From contig WBUV01000035.1 in assembly GCA_008933525.1 (NCBI GenBank), positions 1 to 13,883 of the forward strand: 13,883 nucleotides of DNA, written 5' to 3'. Positions 7,691 through 13,883 of the stretch are shown one piece after another. The notes under the pieces were generated by a model that was not told the origin of the DNA, did no database searches, and was given only the letters and a program-made list of their open reading frames with translations. The position numbers were made by a program, and so were the translations under genes. How positions within the stretch are numbered: position 1 is the stretch's first letter; the number at the start of each line of letters is the position of its first letter. This DNA comes from Bacteroidales bacterium (GTDB lineage Bacteria; Bacteroidota; Bacteroidia; Bacteroidales; Tenuifilaceae).

Positions 7691-7727
7691 GTATATTTAC
7701 CTATAGTCGGGTAGGTATATTTACCTA
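7691..7727. repeat. 13-bp direct repeat with embedded inverted half-sites in a divergent promoter region
   Basis: GTATATTTACCTA occurs exactly twice, at 7691-7703 and 7715-7727, with starts 24 bp apart. Between the copies TACCTA (7698-7703) and TAGGTA (7712-7717) form an inverted pair. TACCTAT at 7698-7704 fits the NarL-type heptamer TACYYMT. Each copy also contains TATATTTA, a near match to the TAnnTTTG promoter box. The block lies 14 bp before the histidine kinase start and ~90 bp before the divergent regulator. It could be an operator for the LuxR-type regulator at 9862, or a duplicated promoter element. Confidence 0.5.
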
Positions 7728-7740
7728 AACAGTTTAGTGG

Positions 7741-9858
7741 ATGGCTCAAAAACAGAATGTTAAGCAACAAAAGGTTGAGAAAAGTGCTGCACTACTTCAA
7801 AATCCTTGGGATGTTGTAGAGACCTATCGTGCTTTATACTACAATGCAGCCATTGCAATTCTAGTATTAAAAGATGGCGTTTATGTGGATTGTAACAGAA
7901 TGGCGGAGGAGTTACTTGGTATTTCCAAGTCGGAAGTAATTGGTAAAACACCCTTTTCATTCTCACCTAAATTCCAATTAGATGGAATTGAGTCAGAGGT
8001 ACGAATTGAACAGGTATTAAATCAGGTTTATATTTCAGACTCACCCGTATCCTTTGAATGGTTAAACGTTCGATTTGATAATACTTTCTTTATTGCGCGG
8101 ATTAACTTAAATAAGATTATAATATCCAGTCAAATCTATATACTGGTGTTTATTTCGGATGTTACAGAGTATAAAAGGAGTATAAATGAATTAGATCTTC
8201 ATAAAAACTACCTAGAAGGAGTTGTTGCCGAACGAAATCGTGAGCAGGTAGAGCTGAACCAGAAATTATCGCTCGCTGTGGAGGAGTTGAATGCAACTAA
8301 TTCGGAACTGGAGTTTACAAATAAGGAGTTAAGTGCGACCATTAAGAGCCTTAATAGAGAGGTTCACGTAAGAAAAGAATTGCACGATTTGCTTCTTCAG
8401 AATCAGGAAAAATTTAGAAGTTTTATTGAGCAATCGTCCGATGGTGTTGCAATTGTTGATATGGAAGGGAGAGTTATTGAGTGGAATAGTTCGATGTTTC
8501 AAATTTCAGGGATATCACATTCTACTGCTGTAAAATCGAGCATCTTCGAGTTAAATATACAGTTATTACCCGAAGGCAAAAGGAGCCATAGGAACATAGA
8601 ATACATAAAAAAAGAAATAACGCAGTACATAACCAATGCACAAAACCAGAATATTTTAAAAATTGAAGGAGAAATTCAATTAAGTAGTAATGAACGAAAG
8701 TTTATATCAAGTGTTTTTTTTCCCATCAAATTGACTAAAAGTCACTTAATAGGAATTATTACACGCGATATCACAAATCAAAAGATAACTGAAAACGAGT
8801 TGAAGTTATATAGGGAGAACTTGGAAGAGCTTGTTCGACAGAAATCCAGCGAACTTTTAAAGATTTCAGGACTTTATCAGAAAATATTTAATCATACTTC
8901 CGATGGGATTGCCATAATTTCAGAAGATTTTAGACTAGTTGAGGCTAATCCCGCTCTGCAGAGAATGCTAAACGAAACAGACGACGAGTTATATAGTGGT
9001 CATATTTTTGAAAGCATACCTTTAGCCTACCACGAGTTGGTTAATTCCTCCATCGAGTTGCTTTTTAGTGGTAAGTCCATAAGCCCATTAGAAATTGAAA
9101 TATTGAGTAGGGACGGAATTAGGATACCGGTTGAGTTAACTGCAAATATTATTGAGTATAATAATAGTCCTGCACTGTTGTCAATTATTAGAGATATTCG
9201 CGATAGGAGAGAAATGGAAAAGATGATTCTGCTTACAACAATTGAGGCTGAGGAGAGGGAACGAAGGCGATTGGCTGCTGACTTGCACGATGATATTGGA
9301 CCCTTGTTAGCAAGTTTAAAAATGTATGTTTCGGTGTTGCAGCAAAGACTGGAAAATACTAAGAATTCAGAAGTACTAGATATTGTTCAAAATTTAATTA
9401 AAAGTTCTATTGAAAATGTTAGAACAATATCCAATAACATCAGTCCCCATTTGATTGAGCGTTTTGGTCTTATATCTGCAATTAAGGGCGAGATTGAAAA
9501 TATTAAAATGTTAATACCTGTCGATTTTAAGACAAACTCTTCAAATTATAAATTCGATAAACAAGTTGAGATTATCATTTATAGAATTATTAAAGAACTA
9601 TTTAATAACACCCTTAAATATGCAAAAGCCAGTAAAGTTAGTTTAAGCATAAATTATCATAAGTCAAAACTTTACCTGAAATATTCTGATAATGGTTGTG
9701 GCTTTAACCTGGGATCTACAGTTTTAGACAAGAAGTCTGGGCATGGATTGCCCAATATCGATAATCGGATTAAAAGTATAAATGGAAATTATTCCATTGA
9801 AACATCGCCAGGTAATGGTTTTATGATTATATTAGATGTCCCTGTAAATCTAAGGTAG
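7741..9858 (+). CDS. Soluble multi-PAS sensor histidine kinase (HisKA_3 family)
   Basis: A 705-residue kinase with no transmembrane segment or signal peptide, so it senses in the cytoplasm. PAS1 covers about residues 28-143, followed by a long coiled coil (~150-222, rich in E/L/N, with VEELNATNSELEFTNKEL). PAS2 covers ~225-345, a second coil ~346-378, and PAS3 ~379-495. The dimerisation domain is of the HisKA_3 type: ERRRLAADLHDDIGPLLASL, with phospho-accepting H516. The ATPase domain follows, with N box ELFNNTLKYA (N622/N623), G1 DNGCGF (650-655) and G2 GHGLPN (667-672). The PAS ligand or cofactor is not evident. A stop codon two codons upstream in frame (7735-7737) makes ATG 7741 the earliest start; there is no Shine-Dalgarno sequence. 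The regulator 3 bases downstream is almost certainly its partner. Confidence 0.93.
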   Translation: MAQKQNVKQQKVEKSAALLQNPWDVVETYRALYYNAAIAILVLKDGVYVDCNRMAEELLGISKSEVIGKTPFSFSPKFQLDGIESEVRIEQVLNQVYISDSPVSFEWLNVRFDNTFFIARINLNKIIISSQIYILVFISDVTEYKRSINELDLHKNYLEGVVAERNREQVELNQKLSLAVEELNATNSELEFTNKELSATIKSLNREVHVRKELHDLLLQNQEKFRSFIEQSSDGVAIVDMEGRVIEWNSSMFQISGISHSTAVKSSIFELNIQLLPEGKRSHRNIEYIKKEITQYITNAQNQNILKIEGEIQLSSNERKFISSVFFPIKLTKSHLIGIITRDITNQKITENELKLYRENLEELVRQKSSELLKISGLYQKIFNHTSDGIAIISEDFRLVEANPALQRMLNETDDELYSGHIFESIPLAYHELVNSSIELLFSGKSISPLEIEILSRDGIRIPVELTANIIEYNNSPALLSIIRDIRDRREMEKMILLTTIEAEERERRRLAADLHDDIGPLLASLKMYVSVLQQRLENTKNSEVLDIVQNLIKSSIENVRTISNNISPHLIERFGLISAIKGEIENIKMLIPVDFKTNSSNYKFDKQVEIIIYRIIKELFNNTLKYAKASKVSLSINYHKSKLYLKYSDNGCGFNLGSTVLDKKSGHGLPNIDNRIKSINGNYSIETSPGNGFMIILDVPVNLR

Positions 9859-9861
9859 CTT

Positions 9862-10491
9862 ATGGAACAAGTTCGTGCAATTATTGTGGATGATCATAAA
9901 ATATTCCGCGAGAGTTTGACTTACGTTCTTGAAAGTCAAGCAAGCGTTAAGGTTATTGCACAGGCAAATAATGGACTGGAACTTCTCGAAATTCTAAAGT
10001 ACACAAAACCTGATATTGTGCTTCTAGATATTGAAATGCCTGAGATGGATGGTGTTGAGGCCACACGACAAGCTTTAAAGATTTATCCTGATCTGAGAAT
10101 TTTGGTTCTATCAATGCACAAGGATGATGAGTTCTATAGTGCAATGATTGATTTTGGAGTTAAAGGCTTTATTCTTAAAGAGTCTGATGTTGTTGAGGTT
10201 ATTCGGGCAATTTATGAAATTGTAAAAGGTTCGTTGTACTTTTCTCAAGAATTACTCCTAGGTTTAATAAAAAAACGTAAAGATATTCTCCCTGTAGAGT
10301 TAACTCAACGTGAACAAGAAGTGCTCTCGCTTATTGCTAAAGGATTATCGAATGTTGAGATTGGTGAAAAATTATTTATTAGCGCGAGAACCGTCGAAAA
10401 GCATAGAGCCGAATTACTCCTTAAAACCGAGTCGAAAAACTCAATTTCGTTGGTGGTTTATGCCATCAAGAATGGTCTAGTAACCATTTAA
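9862..10491 (+). CDS. NarL/LuxR-type response regulator
   Basis: A 209-residue DNA-binding response regulator. The receiver (about 1-120) has D10/D11, phosphoacceptor D56 (LLDIEMPEMDG), switch S85 and K107 (GFILKES). The C-terminal LuxR/GerE HTH (about 146-209) begins LTQREQEVLSLIAKGLSNVEIG, with the recognition helix in ISARTVEKHRAELLLKT. All expected motifs are present. Only 3 bases separate its ATG from the kinase stop, implying translational coupling and a cognate pair. Its receiver is visibly similar to the receiver-only protein at 7207-7602, suggesting duplication or a shared kinase. The inverted TACCTA sites in the divergent promoter are a plausible autoregulatory target. The gene ends 9 bases from a converging gene. 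Confidence 0.95.
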   Translation: MEQVRAIIVDDHKIFRESLTYVLESQASVKVIAQANNGLELLEILKYTKPDIVLLDIEMPEMDGVEATRQALKIYPDLRILVLSMHKDDEFYSAMIDFGVKGFILKESDVVEVIRAIYEIVKGSLYFSQELLLGLIKKRKDILPVELTQREQEVLSLIAKGLSNVEIGEKLFISARTVEKHRAELLLKTESKNSISLVVYAIKNGLVTI

Positions 10492-10500
10492 TCCTAAGGT

Positions 10501-10899
10501 TTACTTAAGCATACTTGCAGAAACAAAATCTACATAATTATCGGAGTCTGCTCCGAATTTCTCAATCACCTCGTCGGATATTTTATAGGTGCATTGTTCA
10601 CCCTCTTTGCTCGAGAATACCACATGAAACTTAGTGCTGTTCTCGTCTATCAATATTACTGATGCTAGATTTTCAACTCCCTTAACTGAGAGCGAGGCAT
10701 GACAGATAGGGCAGAAGAAATCAACCTTTTCGCCAGGGCTAATTTTGAACGACGGGTGCATTACGTAGGTGTAATCGCCAATGATTGGGCTTAGGAGTAA
10801 CAATCCGCCTACATTTTCCCTATTCCTAATCTGAAAAATTACATTTTGGCCAACGCTCAGATACCCTGAGCACTTTGGACATAAGAAATCGGTTTTCAT
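10501..10899 (-). CDS. Small double-CxxC zinc-ribbon-like protein of unknown function
   Basis: A 132-residue soluble protein without signal peptide or membrane segment. It carries two similar knuckles, FLCPKCSGYLSV (C7, C10) and FFCPICHASLSV (C63, C66), which probably form one zinc-ribbon-like site or two half-sites; the F-x-CPxC-x3-LSV similarity suggests an internal duplication. Between them is a beta-rich stretch, and the C-terminal half (about 75-132) is a beta/alpha region ending EVIEKFGADSDNYVDFVSASMLK. I do not recognise a named family or function. The ATG is well supported: AGGAGG on the minus strand (10907-10912) is 7 bases upstream, one of the best ribosome binding sites in the window. 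It converges on the LuxR-type regulator and diverges from the outer-membrane receptor. Confidence 0.8.
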   Translation of the reverse strand: MKTDFLCPKCSGYLSVGQNVIFQIRNRENVGGLLLLSPIIGDYTYVMHPSFKISPGEKVDFFCPICHASLSVKGVENLASVILIDENSTKFHVVFSSKEGEQCTYKISDEVIEKFGADSDNYVDFVSASMLK

Positions 10900-10906
10900 G
10901 GCCTTT

Positions 10907-10912
10907 CCTCCT
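10907..10912 (-). promoter_or_regulatory. Strong ribosome binding site for the zinc-ribbon gene
   Basis: On the minus strand these bases read AGGAGG, 7 bases before the ATG at 10899. This confirms the reading frame as a real gene and its start. Confidence 0.75.
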
Positions 10913-11011
10913 ATGTTGGTTGGTATTATATTATTCGTTTTTTAAGAATTTTTGTTTCCTTTTAGTATACCAAAAAAAATATTTTTAATAGTTCGCAAGT
11001 TTAATTAAACC

Positions 11012-11029
11012 TTGGTGTCATATTGGTGT
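11012..11029. repeat. 7-4-7 direct repeat (TTGGTGT) before the outer-membrane receptor
   Basis: TTGGTGT at 11012-11018 and 11023-11029 are separated by CATA, giving an 11-bp period, one helical turn. This is the geometry of OmpR/PhoB-family tandem half-sites. It is 8 bp before ATG 11038 or 35 bp before the alternative ATG 11065. No OmpR-type regulator is encoded in the window, so the binding protein, if any, is unknown; a chance repeat is possible. Confidence 0.3.
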
Positions 11030-11037
11030 TTAATTGA

Positions 11038-13575
11038 ATGTTGGAACAAATAATTGTTAACTATATGCAAAATCGAATTTTAATCGTATTAGTCATTGCT
11101 CTTGTTTTTGTTGGAATAACAGGTGTTTCAGGTCAGGAGAGAATGCAGGGTAGAGGTGGCGCTAATTTTGATATGAGTAATTTCTCAGGATCAATAAGCG
11201 GTCAGGTAATAGACTCTTTGTCTAAGGAAGTGGTAGAGTTCGCAAATATCGCTCTATACCGTCAGCGCGATTCATCGTTGGTTACTGGAACAATGACCGA
11301 TGCGCAAGGTAATTTCAAACTCGAAAAGTTAACCCCAGGAAGATTTTACCTCGAAGTAAAATTTATTGGGTATAAGTCTAGAGTAATCAATAACGTAATG
11401 GTTTCGCCCAAAACGCCTCAGATTAGTGTTGGGGCTATTGGTATTCTTTCTTCGTCGCAAAGCATTGAAGCTGTTGTTGTTACAGGTGAAAAGAGAATGT
11501 TGCAGCATAATCTGGATAAGAAAGTTATTAATGTTGATAAAGATATCGCATCGCAGGGAGGTACTGCGTTGGATGTTTTGCAGAATGTACCCTCGGTGGA
11601 TGTGGATACCGATGGGAACGTTAGTTTAAGGGGTAGTACCAACGTTAATATCCTCATCGATGGTCGTCCATCGAACTTAACCAGTATGGACGAGCTCCCC
11701 GCCCAAATGATTGAGAGCGTTGAGGTAATTACTAATCCTTCGGCTCGCTACGATCCCGATGGATTGTCCGGAATTATCAATATCGTTCTTAAAAAGAAAA
11801 AGGAGCCAGGGTACAACGGTATGGTAAGCTTAATGGCTGGCACGGGCGATAAGTATAACGGTTCCTTAAGTTTGAATTGGCGTCAAAATAAATTCAATTT
11901 CTTTGCCAACTACGATTTCAGAAAGATGCGCATGAGTAGTTATTCGAACAGCGATAGATATACTTATGTTGATAAAAATGATGTACAAGATTCAACCTCA
12001 TTACTGCTTCAAAATCAAGACGGATCAAGAAAGGGCTTGTTTAACAATATCAGAGGAGGTATGGACTACGCCATAAACTCTAAGACCTCACTTTCATTCT
12101 CCGGCTCATTAAATGTAAGAGGTTTTGACAACGATAATTTTTCAGTTTCTAATAATAGCAATAACTATAATGCATCCACTTCAATTGCCAGTAGAAATAG
12201 TATTAACAGCAATTCGGGAATAGGACAGCAGTACGCTCTTAACTTCAAAAAGACTTACGATACACCTGGTAAGGAGTGGACAGCCGATATGTACTTCTCT
12301 CGAATGAATGGTCTGAACGAAAGTGATATAGATGAAATCTACGAAAGAAATAGTATTGAGAGTTTAATTATGGAACGTTCAAATTCCGAGAGTTGGTCCA
12401 ACAATGTTACTCTTCAAACCGACTATGTTAGACCTATAGGTAATGGTGGTAGAATTGAGACTGGACTTAAGGGTATGATACGAAAAAGCGATGCCGATTA
12501 CGTTTACGATACACTGGATATAGGATTGAATCAGTGGAATTTTGATCCAACCCGTTCAAATAGATTTGTGTATGGCGAACAGATCTATTCGGCTTATGGA
12601 ATTTACTCCAATACTTTTGCCGATAATAAATTCAGCTATCAGATTGGTGTTCGAGCCGAGGATCAAATTACCAGTTCCGATCAGCGTTCAACAAATGAGA
12701 AGGTGGATACTAGCCGATTGAACTTCTTCCCAAGTATGCACTTACGTTGGGAGCCAAACCAAAAGAATAGTTTTCAGATTTCGTATAGCAAAAGGGTGAA
12801 CCGTCCCAACTCATTTATTCTTAATCCATTCCTTAATACTTCGGATAAATACAATTGGTCCAAGGGTAACCCATACTTAGAGCCAGAGTTTACATCATCG
12901 GTAGACTTCAGCTATAATCTAAACTTCCCAAAGACCAAGGTGAGTGCATCGGTATTCTATCGCGACACTAAGAATGGATTTTCACGTAAAGTTTCAGTTA
13001 TAGATTCTGTAACAACAATGTCAACATATATTAATCTCTCTCATAACGAGAGTTATGGGTTAGAGGGTGTTCTTACACAAACCTTTACAAAGTGGTGGAG
13101 AGTGAATGCCAATTACAGCTATTTCTACACTAAACTTCATGGTGATGTTTCAAGAGGAGCCGATGAGGGCACTGCTTGGACCGCTAAATTAACTTCGTTC
13201 TTCACAATAGGTAAAGGTGTCGATATTCAACTTAATGGTAATTACCGTTCAAAAGTAATTTCGGCAGGAGGTTCTGGTCGTGGATTTTTTATGATGGGTG
13301 GTGCGCAAGGTGAAACTAAAGAGATGTATTGGGTTGATTTAGGAGCAAGAATCAATGTTTTGAAAAATAAGGGTACAATAACCTTGAGGGTTAGCGATAT
13401 TTTTAAAACTCAAACCCATAAATCAAATACGTGGGATACAAACTTTACCTCATACAGTGAGAGTGGTAGAGATAGCAGGGTAGTTTTTGTTGGTTTCTCC
13501 TACAAAATAAATAATTATAAAATGCGAAGGGAGAAGCGAAACGAGAACGAGGATGTAATGGAAGGAATGGAATAA
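11038..13575 (+). CDS. TonB-dependent-receptor-like outer-membrane beta-barrel protein
   Basis: An 845-residue outer-membrane protein of the Bacteroidota OMP_b-brl_3 type. A signal peptide covers about residues 10-32 (ILIVLVIALVFVGITG core, likely cleavage near VSG|QE). After a Gly/Met-rich stretch comes a carboxypeptidase-regulatory-like beta-sandwich (about 52-140; SISGQVIDSLSKE...GNFKLEKLTPGRFYLEV), then a plug domain (about 145-235) with VVVTGEKR, TALDVLQNVPSVDVD and GNVSLRGSTNVNILIDGRP, then a long barrel rich in alternating aromatic/polar strands. The final strand is near VFVGFSYKINNYKM and is followed by a short charged tail. The substrate cannot be inferred; no SusD-like lipoprotein lies next to it, so a glycan-uptake pair is not supported here. 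The true start may be ATG 11065, which places the signal peptide at the very N terminus; neither start has a clear ribosome binding site. Confidence 0.9.
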   Translation: MLEQIIVNYMQNRILIVLVIALVFVGITGVSGQERMQGRGGANFDMSNFSGSISGQVIDSLSKEVVEFANIALYRQRDSSLVTGTMTDAQGNFKLEKLTPGRFYLEVKFIGYKSRVINNVMVSPKTPQISVGAIGILSSSQSIEAVVVTGEKRMLQHNLDKKVINVDKDIASQGGTALDVLQNVPSVDVDTDGNVSLRGSTNVNILIDGRPSNLTSMDELPAQMIESVEVITNPSARYDPDGLSGIINIVLKKKKEPGYNGMVSLMAGTGDKYNGSLSLNWRQNKFNFFANYDFRKMRMSSYSNSDRYTYVDKNDVQDSTSLLLQNQDGSRKGLFNNIRGGMDYAINSKTSLSFSGSLNVRGFDNDNFSVSNNSNNYNASTSIASRNSINSNSGIGQQYALNFKKTYDTPGKEWTADMYFSRMNGLNESDIDEIYERNSIESLIMERSNSESWSNNVTLQTDYVRPIGNGGRIETGLKGMIRKSDADYVYDTLDIGLNQWNFDPTRSNRFVYGEQIYSAYGIYSNTFADNKFSYQIGVRAEDQITSSDQRSTNEKVDTSRLNFFPSMHLRWEPNQKNSFQISYSKRVNRPNSFILNPFLNTSDKYNWSKGNPYLEPEFTSSVDFSYNLNFPKTKVSASVFYRDTKNGFSRKVSVIDSVTTMSTYINLSHNESYGLEGVLTQTFTKWWRVNANYSYFYTKLHGDVSRGADEGTAWTAKLTSFFTIGKGVDIQLNGNYRSKVISAGGSGRGFFMMGGAQGETKEMYWVDLGARINVLKNKGTITLRVSDIFKTQTHKSNTWDTNFTSYSESGRDSRVVFVGFSYKINNYKMRREKRNENEDVMEGME

Positions 13576-13577
13576 AC

Positions 13578-13603
13578 AGAAAGGGGAGTTAAATCCCCTT
13601 TCT
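13578..13603 (+). terminator. Intrinsic terminator between converging genes
   Basis: AGAAAGGGGA (13578-13587) pairs with TCCCCTTTCT (13594-13603) over a 6-base loop, a 10-bp perfect stem immediately after the receptor stop codon. The downstream tract is only moderately T-rich. It falls between two converging stops (13575 and 13606), so it could serve both strands. Confidence 0.75.
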
Positions 13604-13605
13604 TG

Positions 13606-13883
13606 TTAATTAAAACCACCTTTGCCTCTATAGAGTTTTAATGGTTTGTCAAGTTCCAATTTAATAACCGACATGTGCTTATCCTGAACATTTTCCGGAA
13701 TGTTGATATATACCAATCCTGGAACATGGCTCCAAGATATTTTTCCTACTATTTTATGACTTAGTTTTGTGTTACTACCTACAACCGATATCGATTTAAT
13801 TTCGTTATCGAGACCTTTAAGTACTACTTCGCCATTGACCTTGGCCGGTAGGAAAATGAAAAGGTTTGTAGAGTCTTTTGATA
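13606..13883 (-). CDS. C-terminal fragment, possible GH29 alpha-L-fucosidase
   Basis: An uninterrupted minus-strand frame of 91 codons runs from the right edge of the window to a TAA at 13606-13608. It ends KPLKLYRGKGGFN. Segments such as FLPAKVNGEVVLKGLDNEIK, ISVVGSN, a W and GLVYINIPENV follow the pattern 'G-E-V-x-L-K ... I-x-S-V-x-L-L-G ... G-L-x-I-x-L-P' of the C-terminal beta-sandwich of GH29 alpha-L-fucosidases. The catalytic (beta/alpha)8 domain would lie beyond the window, so the assignment rests on the accessory domain only; another glycoside hydrolase with a similar beta-sandwich remains possible. No start codon is in view, which makes the gene easy to miss. Spacing to the converging receptor gene is 30 bases with a hairpin between. 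Confidence 0.55.
   Translation of the reverse strand, partial: SKDSTNLFIFLPAKVNGEVVLKGLDNEIKSISVVGSNTKLSHKIVGKISWSHVPGLVYINIPENVQDKHMSVIKLELDKPLKLYRGKGGFN

Noticed and set aside
11426..11657. Open frames on both strands inside the receptor gene
   Set aside because: They overlap the plug domain of the receptor and show no domain or ribosome binding site.
11038..13575. Outer-membrane receptor as a SusC/SusD glycan-uptake system with the fucosidase-like gene
   Set aside because: No SusD-like lipoprotein is next to it, the two genes are convergent, and the barrel looks like the OMP_b-brl_3 type rather than a typical ~1000-residue SusC.
1..13883. CRISPR array, tRNA, rRNA, insertion sequence or integrase
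   Set aside because: I looked for regularly spaced repeats, cloverleaf-like sequence, transposase motifs and terminal inverted repeats and saw none.

Overview
The window looks like chromosomal DNA from an anaerobic, fermentative member of the Bacteroidota. The evidence is an AT-rich base composition, a SusC-like/OMP_b-brl_3 outer-membrane receptor with an N-terminal carboxypeptidase-regulatory-like domain, promoter-like elements matching the Bacteroidota TAnnTTTG box, several starts without a Shine-Dalgarno sequence, and a trimeric [FeFe]-hydrogenase. I cannot name the genus. A membrane chemoreceptor suggests a motile organism.

Region 1 (1-5080, plus strand) is an energy-metabolism operon. 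It starts with the 3' end of a GHKL-type ATP-binding protein of the kind that accompanies hydrogenase clusters. Then come a small thioredoxin-like [2Fe-2S]-family protein, hydB (NuoF-like flavoprotein), hydA (catalytic H-cluster subunit) and hydC (NuoE-like). Together hydB, hydA and hydC encode a soluble NADH/ferredoxin-linked, probably electron-bifurcating hydrogenase. The block ends in two tandem hairpins, the second a strong, probably bidirectional, terminator.

Region 2 (5097-10491) is a signalling island. A receiver-only response regulator and a Cache-domain methyl-accepting chemotaxis protein are read on the minus strand, probably as one transcript. Facing away from them are a soluble triple-PAS histidine kinase and a NarL/LuxR-type response regulator, 3 bases apart. 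The divergent intergenic region carries a 13-bp direct repeat with overlapping inverted half-sites, a candidate binding site for the LuxR-type regulator. The chemoreceptor ends in EYENF, which resembles a CheR-tethering pentapeptide.

Region 3 (10501-13883) holds a small double-CxxC zinc-ribbon protein on the minus strand with a strong ribosome binding site, a divergent TonB-dependent-receptor-like outer-membrane protein on the plus strand, and a converging minus-strand reading frame that runs off the window and resembles the C-terminal domain of a GH29 alpha-L-fucosidase.

Most genes belong to known families. No clearly new system is evident. The points most worth a second look are the kinase/two-receiver/chemoreceptor arrangement and its repeat-bearing divergent promoter, the receptor's C-terminal pentapeptide, the three-cysteine ferredoxin-like protein, and the 7-4-7 direct repeat before the outer-membrane receptor.
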